Assembly (NCBI RefSeq): GCF_001424145.1
Contig: NZ_LMQM01000010.1
Location: 196,833-260,832 of the forward strand
From: Chryseobacterium sp. Leaf404
GTDB lineage: Bacteria > Bacteroidota > Bacteroidia > Flavobacteriales > Weeksellaceae
Direction of reading: 5' to 3'
Length of the DNA stretch: 64,000 bases
Below, piece after piece: positions 54,032-63,003 of this stretch (position 1 is the stretch's first letter; the number at the start of each line of letters is the position of its first letter). The notes under the pieces are model-generated. The model searched no databases, had not been told where the DNA came from, and saw nothing but the letters and a program-made list of their open reading frames with translations. The position numbers and the translations under genes are program-made.

Positions 54032-55030
54032 ATGAGGGTTTACAGAATATTTTTTTTTCCGGCTTTTCTTTTTGTGATAAGTTGTGTTGAAAAAAGTAAG
54101 CCATTGCATATAACTGAAATAGACGAATTGCAGTCTGAGAAAGATGTGCAGGTTTTTATCAGAAAGATAGATTCTGCCTACAAAAATTATGAAGTAAAAA
54201 AAATTGCTGATTTCACTACAAAGGACATTGTATTTTTTGAAAATAAAAAACTTGCCACAAAATTAAATGTCAGTGAAAGTTTCTATAAAACTGATTTTGA
54301 CAATAACGGGTACACAGACCTCCTCATTTTGGGGGATAATCATACCTGTTTTGAATCGGCAAATCAATCATGCAGTTACACACCAATTGCACTGATGAAT
54401 TTTGGAAATAATAATTATGAAATTGTTGGTCTTACGCAAGGATTCAATGATATTATTACTCCTAAAATTAAAAAAATAAACAGCAAAAATCTGCTCCAGA
54501 TCTACAAACCTGTTGTAAAAGATTGGGAACAAAGGATATTCGAAAAAGAACCTTCTGTACAAATATTGGAATTTAAATTTGATGAATTTATTGAGTATAA
54601 TTCTAATGATAAAAACTACATCCCAATAAAAAATATTGAGTTTTCTACCTCAGGGTGTTTCGGAACGTGTCCTGTTTTTCAAATGACAATTGATCAAAAC
54701 CGAAATGCGACATTTATTGCAGAGCATTTTAATTTCACAGATGACATGGAAAACTGGTCTGAAAATATTGAAGGTAAATTTCACACCGTTATTGATAAGA
54801 AAAACTATGACAAGCTAATAAGTACTTTGCAGTATATAGATTTCCCTTCGCTAAAAGACAGATATTCTGTCAATTGGACTGACGACCAAACTGTAAATCT
54901 TAAAATCACTTATTCAGACAATAAAGTAAAAACGATAGATGATTACGGAGCAATAGGAACTTATGGTTTAAAAAGTGTATACGACCAATTATATAAGTTA
55001 AGGAAAAATCAAAAATGGATAAAAGACTAA
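54032..55030 (+). CDS. DUF6438 lipoprotein
   Basis: A 332-aa lipoprotein (LFVISCVEKSK, Cys about 18). The C-terminal half has the DUF6438 signature, IEFSTSGCFGTCPVFQMTID, followed by RNATFIAEHFN and FPSLKDRYSVNWTDDQTVN. The N-terminal half holds an EF-like FDNNGYTDLLILGD segment. Role unknown. It starts two bases after the protease stop, suggesting an operon. Confidence 0.82.
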   Translation: MRVYRIFFFPAFLFVISCVEKSKPLHITEIDELQSEKDVQVFIRKIDSAYKNYEVKKIADFTTKDIVFFENKKLATKLNVSESFYKTDFDNNGYTDLLILGDNHTCFESANQSCSYTPIALMNFGNNNYEIVGLTQGFNDIITPKIKKINSKNLLQIYKPVVKDWEQRIFEKEPSVQILEFKFDEFIEYNSNDKNYIPIKNIEFSTSGCFGTCPVFQMTIDQNRNATFIAEHFNFTDDMENWSENIEGKFHTVIDKKNYDKLISTLQYIDFPSLKDRYSVNWTDDQTVNLKITYSDNKVKTIDDYGAIGTYGLKSVYDQLYKLRKNQKWIKD

Positions 55031-55062
55031 TCACAAATTTTTAATAAAAATAAAAAACAATT

Positions 55063-55584
55063 ATGAAAAAAGTTTTCAGTTTAGCAGCAGCATTTGTATT
55101 GACAGTACAATTAAGTGCCCAAACCAATGTTTTCCAAAAAACAACGTGGAAAATTGAATCCATTTCTGCCGATGGTAAAGCCGTTTTAAAAAAAGCAAAG
55201 AAGATTAATTTACCTTCTGAGCAAAGTAAATTTCATTTTCTACAATTTGATAATGAAAAATTTGATACTGGCAATCACTGTTTTCACATGGATGGACGGT
55301 ACAGCATAATTGAACCGGATACCATTGAGTTTTCTGAAGGTGCCGCAGATATGGCTGGTGACTGTAGAGAGCCGAAAAGCCTCACGGGTAACTACACCTT
55401 CATTTTTAAAAATGATACTGTAGAACTGACTCCCGCCGAAAAAATCGACTACGATGAACCAATGCCGGAAGTAGCGGACTTCAACGAAAACGAATCTGTG
55501 GAAACTGCAGAAAAAGCCGCCAACGACATCCAAAAATCTGCCGACAAATCAAAAAAGAAATCAGCTGGCAAAACCAAAAAGTAA
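55063..55584 (+). CDS. Secreted protein of unknown function
   Basis: A 173-aa protein with a Sec signal (LAAAFVLTVQLSAQ), a compact beta-rich domain (TTWKIESISADGKAVLKK to YTFIFKNDTVELTPAE) with two cysteines (GNHCFHMDG, AGDCREPKS) and a Lys/Ala/Ser-rich, probably disordered tail. No family recognised. It lies 32 bases after the DUF6438 gene and 78 before the VIT gene. Confidence 0.72.
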   Translation: MKKVFSLAAAFVLTVQLSAQTNVFQKTTWKIESISADGKAVLKKAKKINLPSEQSKFHFLQFDNEKFDTGNHCFHMDGRYSIIEPDTIEFSEGAADMAGDCREPKSLTGNYTFIFKNDTVELTPAEKIDYDEPMPEVADFNENESVETAEKAANDIQKSADKSKKKSAGKTKK

Positions 55585-55662
55585 ATATTTTTTTTGAGAT
55601 GAATTTTAATTTTCATTTCATATTTAAAAACATTTGATACATTAAAATTATAAAAACCAAAT

Positions 55663-58515
55663 ATGAAAAAAGCGATCAGTTTAATAGCAACACTTGCTTT
55701 CACAATGGCATTTGCGCAAATTCCCAGTCTTGAAGTTTCAGGTGAAAAAAAACATCCGGTGATTCTTCAGGATGCAAAATTTGAAACAAAAATCTTAGGA
55801 AATCTTGCCACAACGACGGCAACCTACACATTTTACAATCCCAGCAACAGACTTCTGGAGGGAACACTTACTTTTCCGCTTCCGGATGGTGTGAGTGTGA
55901 GTGGATATGCCTTGGATATTAATGGAAAACTCAGAAATGCCGTTCCCGTACCGAAAGAAAGAGCAAAAGAAGTTTTCGAAAGCATCGAAAAAAGAAATGT
56001 CGATCCAGGAATTATTGAGAAAGTTCAGGGCAATAATTTCAGAACAAGAATTTACCCGTTGCCTCAAAAGGGAAGCAGAACCATTCAGATTACATATCAT
56101 CAGGAACTGAAAAATACTGCTTCTGAATATCAGTATTTTATGAGTTTTGCAAATGCAGTCAGCATTCCTAAATTTGAAATGAAAGTCTGGATCAATGACG
56201 GAGCATCCACCCCAAAAATTATTGAAAATCCCGATGGAAGTTTGTCTTTTCAGAAGCAGGGAAATCAGTGGATTGCAGCAATTACCAAAGAGAAATTCAC
56301 ACCGAATGAAAGTTTGAAAATTAATATTCCGAAAACGAATCAAACTTCGAATGTTCTGTTGCAGAAAGCTTCGGGAGAACAGTCTTATTTTGCAGCAAAT
56401 GTCAATGTAGATTTTCCCAAAAAAGAAAAGCCAAAATCTCAGAAAATTGCCATTATTTGGGACAATTCTTACAGTGGATCAAAAAGAAACCGTGACAAGG
56501 AACTGGATTTTCTGAATGCTTATTTTGCAGATAATAAAAACGTAACTGTTTCTTTAGTAACATTAAATAACACTTTAGATGTAGCACAGGATTTTACCGT
56601 TTCTCAGGGAAACTGGGCAGATTTAAAAACAAAAATTTTAAATTTAAAATACGATGGTGGAACTGATTTCGGAGCTTTGAAAGAGGTGAATGGAGTAGAG
56701 GAATATCTTTTGTTTTCTGACGGTATTTCTAATTTTGGAGATTTAAATGTTAAATTTAAAAAACCTTTAAACAGTATAACAAGTACGCCAACGTCAGATT
56801 TTAATTTACTGAAAATGCTCTCAGCTCAATCAGGCGGGAATTTTATTAATTTAAATGAGACTGATACGCAGTCGGCATTGAAAAAGTTTAAAAAATTGCC
56901 TGTCAGGTTTTTAGGGTTTAAAGAAAATCCGAACATTCAGGAAGTTTTTCCGAATGTTGGCTCTGTAGTAAATGAGCCGGTGAATATTTTCGGTATTACA
57001 TCTGGAAATTTAGGAAAACTGACAGCTATTTTTTCAAACGGAAGTGAAAAATTTGAAGTTCCGGTAGATTTTACCAACGCTTCTCCAACGGAAAACTGGC
57101 AAATTGCGCAATTCTGGGCTCAAAGAAAGATTGATGAGTTGGAAATAAATCCATCCAAAAACAGAAACGAAATTAAAAATATCAGCGAGCAGTTTGGTGT
57201 TGTAAGCAAAAACACCAGTTTGATTGTTTTAGACGACATCAATGATTATGTCCGTTATAAAATTACGCCACCACAGGAATTAAAAGCAGAATACCAAAAG
57301 ATTGTTTCTCAAAATAAAGGAAGAATTTTAGAACAGAGAAGAAATCTTTTATCTAAAGCTTTCGACAAAACAAGAGAATTAAAAACATGGTGGAATACGG
57401 ATTTTGAGCCAACAGAAAAAAAGAAATATCCCAGTATTACAAATCAATCTCAGTCTGAAAGCAGGAGTGTTGCTGAAATAATTCAAGGAAGAGTTGCAGG
57501 TGTTGCGGTATCACGATCCTCTGCAAAGATGATGGAAATGTCAGATGAAGCTGTAGAAATAATGAATTCCGGAAGAAAATTAGAAGGCAAAATCACCTTG
57601 GTTGACGTAGAAAGCGCCGCAGAATACATGAAAGATTTTCAGAATCTGCAGTCAGCCGAAGTTATTTATCAAAAATATCTTGAGAACAGATCAAAACACG
57701 AAAAGCAGGTAACTTATTACTTCGATATTTCAAAACTGCTGTTTAAAAAAGGTGATAAAGTTTTGGCTTTAAAAGTTTTAAGTACACTTGCAGAACTCGA
57801 TCTTGAAAATGAAGAACTGTACAAAACCATTTCCTACCTTCTGAAACAGCGTGGTCACTACGATAAAGAACTTTGGATCACCCAAAAAATTCTGGAGTGG
57901 CGACCTTTTGATGCTCAAAGTCACAGAGATTACGCTTTGGCTTTGGTGGATAACAAAAGACCTCAGGAAGCTTTAAATATTTACAAATCAATTTTATATC
58001 AGGAGTTTACCGATGAGATTGCTGATCGTGACAACGGAATTGAGGAAATTTTAATTATGGAAATTAATAACATCCTCAAGCAAAATAAAAATGTGGATGG
58101 AAGTAAAGTTGATGACAGATTAAAAGCTGATTTGCCTGTAGACATCCGTGTGGTTATCAACTGGAATAAAGACAATACCGACATTGATCTTTGGGTAACA
58201 GATCCGAAAGGAGAAGACTGTTCCTATTCTCACAAATCTACCCAAATTGGTGGCAGGCTGAGCAATGATTTCACGCAAGGTTTTGGTCCTGAACAGTTTT
58301 TACTGAAAAAAGCCATCAAAGGAAAATATAAAATCAAAACCAATTTCTTTGGTGAAAGACAGAATGTTTTGTCCGGACCAACCACGATAATGGCTGAAGT
58401 ATATCTCTATTATTCTGATGGCAGACAGGAAAGAAAAATCGCTGTTTTCCAGAATCAGAAAGAAAATAAACCTGAAAGTGACAGTAAAATCCTGATAGGT
58501 GAATTTGAATTTTAG
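55663..58515 (+). CDS. Large secreted VIT / vWA / TPR / DUF2135 protein
   Basis: A 950-aa exported protein (signal ISLIATLAFTMAFAQ). Domains in order: VIT (about 20-150, TTATYTFYNPSNRLLEGTLT to RTIQITYHQEL); vWA-like (about 262-430) with a MIDAS DNSYSGS; a linker with the TonB-plug-like word SVAEIIQGRVAGVAVS (about 601-616); TPR-like helices (about 660-800, RPFDAQSHRDYALALVD, RPQEALNIYK); and C-terminal DUF2135 (about 825-945, NKDNTDIDLWVTDPKGEDC). It probably mediates protein or metal-dependent contacts at the cell surface. It has its own terminator. Confidence 0.85.
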   Translation: MKKAISLIATLAFTMAFAQIPSLEVSGEKKHPVILQDAKFETKILGNLATTTATYTFYNPSNRLLEGTLTFPLPDGVSVSGYALDINGKLRNAVPVPKERAKEVFESIEKRNVDPGIIEKVQGNNFRTRIYPLPQKGSRTIQITYHQELKNTASEYQYFMSFANAVSIPKFEMKVWINDGASTPKIIENPDGSLSFQKQGNQWIAAITKEKFTPNESLKINIPKTNQTSNVLLQKASGEQSYFAANVNVDFPKKEKPKSQKIAIIWDNSYSGSKRNRDKELDFLNAYFADNKNVTVSLVTLNNTLDVAQDFTVSQGNWADLKTKILNLKYDGGTDFGALKEVNGVEEYLLFSDGISNFGDLNVKFKKPLNSITSTPTSDFNLLKMLSAQSGGNFINLNETDTQSALKKFKKLPVRFLGFKENPNIQEVFPNVGSVVNEPVNIFGITSGNLGKLTAIFSNGSEKFEVPVDFTNASPTENWQIAQFWAQRKIDELEINPSKNRNEIKNISEQFGVVSKNTSLIVLDDINDYVRYKITPPQELKAEYQKIVSQNKGRILEQRRNLLSKAFDKTRELKTWWNTDFEPTEKKKYPSITNQSQSESRSVAEIIQGRVAGVAVSRSSAKMMEMSDEAVEIMNSGRKLEGKITLVDVESAAEYMKDFQNLQSAEVIYQKYLENRSKHEKQVTYYFDISKLLFKKGDKVLALKVLSTLAELDLENEELYKTISYLLKQRGHYDKELWITQKILEWRPFDAQSHRDYALALVDNKRPQEALNIYKSILYQEFTDEIADRDNGIEEILIMEINNILKQNKNVDGSKVDDRLKADLPVDIRVVINWNKDNTDIDLWVTDPKGEDCSYSHKSTQIGGRLSNDFTQGFGPEQFLLKKAIKGKYKIKTNFFGERQNVLSGPTTIMAEVYLYYSDGRQERKIAVFQNQKENKPESDSKILIGEFEF

Positions 58516-58523
58516 ATAAAATT

Positions 58524-58555
58524 AAAATGCCGGAGAAAATATCTTCGGCATTTTT
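58524..58555. terminator. Bidirectional terminator
   Basis: 9-bp stem AAAATGCCG / CGGCATTTT with extra pairing inside the 13-base loop. It serves the VIT gene and the converging NAD(P)-binding gene. Confidence 0.8.
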
Positions 58556-58570
58556 AAGTATAATATAATT

Positions 58571-59221
58571 TTATGTTTTATCAGCAAAGGCAAAAATATT
58601 TCCCAGTTTGATGCTGGAATATCCGCTGCTTTTTATTTTGGAAGAATTAATCATTGCTTTTGCCAGAATCTGGGTTGGCAGAGGTTTATGACTTTCTAAC
58701 AGTCCGATTTTATTGGCAAATTTAATTATTCTTCCGCCTAAAACTTCGCCGTTTCGTTCCGAGTCTTTTCTTTCGAGCATTCCAGGTTTAAAAACGGTAA
58801 TTTTATTGAAATGAAGCTGTTTCACGGCATTTTCAAGCTCGCCCTTCATCCTTGAATAAAATATTTTTGATTTCGGATCTGCGCCGTAAGCTGAAACCAA
58901 AACAAAATCTTCCACATTGTTTTCTCTGGCAGATTTGGCAAAATTGTATTGGTAATCGTAATCTACTTTCCATTGGGCTTCTTTGCTGCCAGCAGTTTTA
59001 AGAGTAGTTCCGAGGCAGGAAAAAGCGACGTCACCGGTTACCAGATCTTTCCAGCTTTCAGGCTCATCAAAATCCACGGTGTGTACAGTTAATTTATCAT
59101 TGAAGATTCCCAGAGGTTTTCTCACAAAAATATCAACCGCAGTATAATCCGGATCATTAATAAGTTGCTGTACCAAATCTTTTCCTGTGGCGCCCGTGGC
59201 ACCTATAACTAATGCTTTCAT
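58571..59221 (-). CDS. NAD(P)-binding oxidoreductase (atypical SDR, TIP30-like)
   Basis: A 216-aa Rossmann protein: KALVIGATGATGKDLVQQLI (GxTGxTG dinucleotide motif), GDVAFSCLGTTLKTAGSK, DFVLVSAYGADPKSKIFYSR with the YxxxK-like pair, and ITVFKPGMLERKDSER. It resembles the HTATIP2/NmrA-like atypical short-chain dehydrogenases. Substrate unknown. Confidence 0.83.
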   Translation of the reverse strand: MKALVIGATGATGKDLVQQLINDPDYTAVDIFVRKPLGIFNDKLTVHTVDFDEPESWKDLVTGDVAFSCLGTTLKTAGSKEAQWKVDYDYQYNFAKSARENNVEDFVLVSAYGADPKSKIFYSRMKGELENAVKQLHFNKITVFKPGMLERKDSERNGEVLGGRIIKFANKIGLLESHKPLPTQILAKAMINSSKIKSSGYSSIKLGNIFAFADKT

Positions 59222-59380
59222 GTGTTGATAAATTTTGCGATGACCTAATTTAGGAAAAAAGATTCAAAACAGAAGAGAATCTCAGAATTTTTACTGCAAT
59301 CTGTATTCCGAAATATCAGCTTTGATGTATGATGGAACTGAATTTATTTTATAATTAAAATTTACCCGGAATATCAAAAA

Positions 59381-59408
59381 TTGTGAAAGCTTTTTTAACG
59401 TATGTTTA
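59381..59408 (+). promoter_or_regulatory. Candidate promoter of the mreB-like gene
   Basis: TTG (59381-59383), 17 bases, TATGTTTA (59401-59408), one mismatch to TAnnTTTG. Downstream is a run of seven G at 59415-59421, unusual in this AT-rich genome. Confidence 0.4.
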
Positions 59409-59482
59409 ACTACGGGGGGGCTGTCATTAGGTAAGTTAATAAATGTATTAGCCGTACCTTTAACCACTTTAAAAAATGACTG

Positions 59483-60508
59483 ATGGGGATATTTGATATG
59501 TTTACGGAAGAGATTGCAATAGATTTGGGAACAGCCAATACGCTGATTATACATAACAATAAAATTGTGGTAGACGAGCCTTCTATTGTGGCAATAGACC
59601 GTCTGACGGGAAAAGCAATCGCTGTGGGAACGCAGGCAAAACTGATGCAGGGAAAAACCCATGAAGATATAAAAGTAATACGGCCGCTGAAGGATGGTGT
59701 GATTGCAGACTTTCACGCATCTGAGCACATGATAAAAGAATTTATTAAGCTAATTACTCAAATCAAAGGTAAATTAATACAGCCTGCATTAAGAATCGTA
59801 ATCTGCATACCGTCCGGAATTACGGAAGTGGAAAAAAGAGCAGTGCGGGATTCTGCACAGAAAGTTAATGCAAAAGAGGTCATTTTAATCTACGAACCGA
59901 TGGCTGCAGCAATAGGAGCGGGGATTGACGTAGAAAGTCCGGAAGGAAATATGATTGTTGACATAGGGGGCGGAACCACCGAAATTGCCGTGATTGCTTT
60001 AGGTGGAATTGTAGTTGACAAATCTTTAAAAATAGCCGGTGATGTTTTTACTAATGATATCTCATATTTTATCAGAACCCAGCATAATCTCAATATTGGT
60101 GAACGTACAGCGGAAAGAATTAAAATTGAAGTAGGTTCGGCACTGGAAGAACTGGATTTTGATCTGGAAGATATTGCTGTTCAGGGAAGAGATTTGATAA
60201 CGGGTAAACCAAAAGAAATAATGGTGGGTTATAAAGAAATTTTCAGAGCACTGGATAAATCCATCATGAGAATTGAAGATGCTATTTTAGAAACGCTTTC
60301 GATAACGCCTCCGGAACTGGCGACAGATATTTATAAAACCGGAATTTTCCTCGCCGGCGGCGGCGCATTGCTTAACGGACTTGCAGAAAGACTCCACAGG
60401 AAGACAGAATTGCCGGTATTTTTAGCAGAAGATCCTTTGAGAGCCGTGGTTAGGGGTACTGGGATTGCACTTAAAAATAATAACAAATTCAGGTTTCTGA
60501 TGAAATAG
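59483..60508 (+). CDS. MreB-like actin homolog, orphan
   Basis: A 341-aa bacterial actin. It begins MGIFDMFTEEIAIDLGTANT (phosphate-1 loop), with IRPLKDGVIADFHASEHMIK, VCIPSGITEVEKRAVRDSA, IYEPMAAAIGAGIDVESPEG, IVDIGGGTTEIAVIALGGIV (phosphate 2) and GIFLAGGGALLNGL (adenosine). It is typical MreB in length and motifs, but no mreC/mreD/mrdA genes follow. Instead there is a non-coding repeat array. It may be a second MreB separate from the main rod-shape operon, or a relocated sole copy. Confidence 0.9.
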   Translation: MGIFDMFTEEIAIDLGTANTLIIHNNKIVVDEPSIVAIDRLTGKAIAVGTQAKLMQGKTHEDIKVIRPLKDGVIADFHASEHMIKEFIKLITQIKGKLIQPALRIVICIPSGITEVEKRAVRDSAQKVNAKEVILIYEPMAAAIGAGIDVESPEGNMIVDIGGGTTEIAVIALGGIVVDKSLKIAGDVFTNDISYFIRTQHNLNIGERTAERIKIEVGSALEELDFDLEDIAVQGRDLITGKPKEIMVGYKEIFRALDKSIMRIEDAILETLSITPPELATDIYKTGIFLAGGGALLNGLAERLHRKTELPVFLAEDPLRAVVRGTGIALKNNNKFRFLMK

Positions 60509-60531
60509 TTTATTTTGATTATCAATGTTTT

Positions 60532-60567
60532 AGCGGTTAATTCTATAATTTATCGCTTATTTTTTTT
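60532..60567 (+). terminator. Probable terminator of the mreB-like gene
   Basis: Imperfect stem AGCGGTTAAT / ATTTATCGCT (two mismatches) followed by a run of eight T. Confidence 0.5.
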
Positions 60568-60602
60568 AAATAAAATTAAAATTGATTTGATTTTTGTTTT
60601 GA

Positions 60603-61063
60603 GTGAAATTAATTTTAAATCTGACGTCTGAGAAATCTTTGTTTTAATGAAACTTTACACGAGATAACCAAATCGACAGCATTTGAATCAAATTAATTGT
60701 TCATCTGTGCGCAAAAAAATCTTTAAAGTCAAAACAGTTTGTTGATTACTGAATTCTGAATTATTGATAATTCTTAAATTTTTTTGCTTGTGAAATCTTT
60801 GTTTTAATGAAACTTCACCCGAGATAACCAAATCGACAGCATTTGAATCAAATAAGATTTATTTAAAGTGAAATTAATTTTAAATCTGACGCCTGAGAGA
60901 TTTTTGTTTTAATGAAACTTCACCAGAGATATAGTCAAAACGGTTTGCTGATTACTGAATTCTGAATTATCGGAAATTCTTAAATTGTTTTGCTTGAGAA
61001 ATACTTGTTTTAATGAAACTTTACACGAGATAACCAAATCGACAGCATTTGAATCAAATTAAT
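60603..61063. repeat. Higher-order tandem repeat array B-A-C-A / B-A-C-A
   Basis: Three modules recur. A (about 62-68 bases; GTTTTAATGAAACTT core, then CGAGATAACCAAATCGACAG and CATTTGAATCAAAT) is at 60632-60697, 60792-60853, a truncated copy at 60897-60931, and 60996-61063. B (30 bases; GTGAAATTAATTTTAAATCT then GACGTCTGAG) is at 60603 and 60868. C (64 bases; AGTCAAAACAGTTTG then GATTACTGAATTCTGAATTA) is at 60727 and 60933. The order is B-A-C-A twice; the second unit lost part of A and the spacer. It contains no gene. Confidence 0.85.
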
Positions 61064-61351
61064 TTTTCATTTAAAAAATAATTTAGGTGATTGAATTTTC
61101 TGTGACTGAATATTATTTCGCTATTGATAAATCCTTTGGGAAAATTGAATACTTTGAAATATCACGTTAGAGAGCCTGAAAACTCGTTTTTATTTGAGAA
61201 AAGAAATTCATTGAAATATAAAAGTTAACATAATATAAATTATAGGATTTTTATTCTTCACAAATTAAGGCTGTAAACATCACTATTTCTGTTGCTGATT
61301 TGTAATTTCTTACATAAATTAGCTTTACCAAAATTTAAGAAAATCAAGTCA
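61064..61351. other. AT-rich intergenic region
   Basis: Between the repeat array and the next lipoprotein lie about 290 bases of AT-rich sequence. I see no ORF worth calling, hairpin or repeat copy in it, and no clear TAnnTTTG box directly before the ATG at 61352. Confidence 0.4.
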
Positions 61352-61852
61352 ATGAAAAAATTAATATTTGCAGGAGCTTTAATCACGATTGCTCTGAGCT
61401 GCGAAAAAAAAGAAACCCCAAAACAAAGTCCTGTAAAAACAGATTCCGCTGAAACAGTTTCTGAGCCTGTAGATACTTTAGGCACCAAAACTTTCTGCTA
61501 CATGAAAGTTATTGGCAAAGACACAGTTGTCGCCAGTATAGACGATAATCTGGGAACCCTGATCGGTAAACTGGCTTATAAAAATCACGAAAAAGACAGT
61601 TCCAAAGGCGATGTAACCGGTTTCAGATCTGGAGATACGCTGAAGTTAACCTACGAATTTGCCTCTGAAGGAACTACCAGCAAACGCGATATTTACTTTT
61701 TACAGAAAGATAATTCACTTTTTGAAGGTTTAGGCGATCAGAAAGATAACGGCGGACAAATGGTTTATTCCAACGAAAAGAAAATTTCGTATCCTGAAGA
61801 TCAAAAACTTGAATCTGTAGATTGTGAAAAAATAAGTAAACTTCTAAAATAA
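61352..61852 (+). CDS. Lipoprotein of unknown function
   Basis: A 166-aa lipoprotein (ALITIALSCEKKE, Cys about 17), Ser/Lys/Thr-rich linker, then a small beta-rich domain (KTFCYMKVIGKDTVVASIDD; TGFRSGDTLKLTYEFASEGT; SKRDIYFLQKD) with two cysteines (CYM and VDCEKIS). ATG at 61352 is preferred over the upstream start at 61292, which adds 20 residues before the signal peptide. No named family recognised. It is followed by a strong terminator. Confidence 0.78.
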   Translation: MKKLIFAGALITIALSCEKKETPKQSPVKTDSAETVSEPVDTLGTKTFCYMKVIGKDTVVASIDDNLGTLIGKLAYKNHEKDSSKGDVTGFRSGDTLKLTYEFASEGTTSKRDIYFLQKDNSLFEGLGDQKDNGGQMVYSNEKKISYPEDQKLESVDCEKISKLLK

Positions 61853-61853
61853 A

Positions 61854-61890
61854 AAGCTTCAGCCAATTGATATTTCATTGGCTGAAATTT
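61854..61890. terminator. Bidirectional terminator
   Basis: 10-bp perfect stem TTCAGCCAAT / ATTGGCTGAA (61858-61867, 61877-61886) flanked by A and T runs, between two converging genes. Confidence 0.88.
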
Positions 61891-61891
61891 T

Positions 61892-62923
61892 TTAAAGCAC
61901 TTCTTTCAGTTTATCTAAAAATCCGTCGGTGACAGAATCTGTCGTATTCCATGATGTAATGATTCTGATCGCCGATTGAGTTTCGTTTGTTTTCTGCCAT
62001 ACATAAAATTCAAAATTCTCTGAAAGCTTTTCTATCACTGGATTTTCAAGTATTGGAAAAATCTGGTTGGTCGATGTATCGCTTAAAAACTGAATTGCTT
62101 TTTCAGTCATCATATTTTTAATTTTCATAGCCTGAGTATTGGCATTTTTGCCTAATTCAAAATATAAATCTTCTTTAAAAAGTTCCAGAAACTGTATTCC
62201 CAGAAGCCTTCCTTTAGCCAAAAGTGCTCCTTTCTGTTTAATATTGAATGCGAAATCGGGCTGCAGTTCCGGATTATTAATCACAATACCCTCTCCCAGT
62301 AAAGCTCCGTTTTTGGTTCCTCCAATGTAAAAAACATCTGTAAATTGGGCTAAATCCTGAAACTGAATATCATTAAATTCCGAAGTAAGAGCCTGTGCTA
62401 GCCTTGCTCCGTCCATAAAAAGATAGAGATTATTTTCTTTACAGAATTTATAGAGCTCCTCCACTTCTTTTCTCTGGTAAATTGTTCCCAGCTCTGTAGA
62501 ATTTGAAATATAAACGAGTTTGGGCATCACCTGATGAGGAACATTTTGATGGCTTTCCAAAACAGGAATGATGTCTGAAGGGCGAAGTTTCCCATCCTCA
62601 GTTTGAATTCCTAAAATTTTATGTCCTGTGGCTTCAATTGCTCCGGTTTCGTTGTTTAAAATATGTCCGCTCATCGCTGAAATTACAGCCTGATATGGTT
62701 TTAAAATAGATGATATCACTATTAAATTTGCCTGAGTTCCACCCGAAACAAAGTAAATTTCAGAGTGTGAAGATTTCAGTTTTTCTTTAATGAGTTCTTT
62801 TGCTTTTTTAGAATAAATATCTTCGCCATAGCCTGCCTGCTGATCTTCATTGTGAGCAAGCAATGCCTTTAGAATTGCGGGATGAGCGCCCTCAGAGTAA
62901 TCGTTTTTAAATGAAATTTTCAT
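61892..62923 (-). CDS. Low-specificity threonine aldolase family enzyme
   Basis: PLP enzyme cleaving threonine or allo-threonine to glycine and acetaldehyde. From ATG 62923 it is 343 aa: KNDYSEGAHPAILKALLAHN, FVSGGTQANLIVISS, MDGARLAQALTS and the Schiff-base lysine in FYIGGTKNGALLGEGIV. An in-frame GTG at 62956 would add 11 residues without homology. It is divergent from the DtxR-like regulator, with the palindrome at 62972-63001 between them. Confidence 0.9.
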   Translation of the reverse strand: MKISFKNDYSEGAHPAILKALLAHNEDQQAGYGEDIYSKKAKELIKEKLKSSHSEIYFVSGGTQANLIVISSILKPYQAVISAMSGHILNNETGAIEATGHKILGIQTEDGKLRPSDIIPVLESHQNVPHQVMPKLVYISNSTELGTIYQRKEVEELYKFCKENNLYLFMDGARLAQALTSEFNDIQFQDLAQFTDVFYIGGTKNGALLGEGIVINNPELQPDFAFNIKQKGALLAKGRLLGIQFLELFKEDLYFELGKNANTQAMKIKNMMTEKAIQFLSDTSTNQIFPILENPVIEKLSENFEFYVWQKTNETQSAIRIITSWNTTDSVTDGFLDKLKEVL

Positions 62924-62971
62924 AGAGTAAATATAAAACTTAATTATAAAATTCACTCACAAAAAATAATT

Positions 62972-63001
62972 TGTTAGATTTGTATATTAAATCATCTAAC
63001 A
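62972..63001 (+). promoter_or_regulatory. Palindromic operator over the regulator's -7 box
   Basis: A perfect inverted repeat TGTTAGAT-N14-ATCTAACA, with an inner GATTT/AAATC pair, encloses TAGATTTG (62975-62982), an exact TAnnTTTG. The regulator's TTG start at 63004 is just downstream. This is probably an autoregulatory metal-responsive operator (inference). Confidence 0.65.
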
Positions 63002-63003
63002 TT

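Noticed and set aside
59291..59728. Antisense 145-codon ORF over the mreB start
   Set aside because: It overlaps conserved MreB coding sequence in the opposite strand and is Cys/His/Tyr-rich without domain logic.
60603..61063. CRISPR array
   Set aside because: Repeats are ~65 bases, unequally spaced, the intervening sequences are themselves repeated, one copy is truncated and no cas genes are present.
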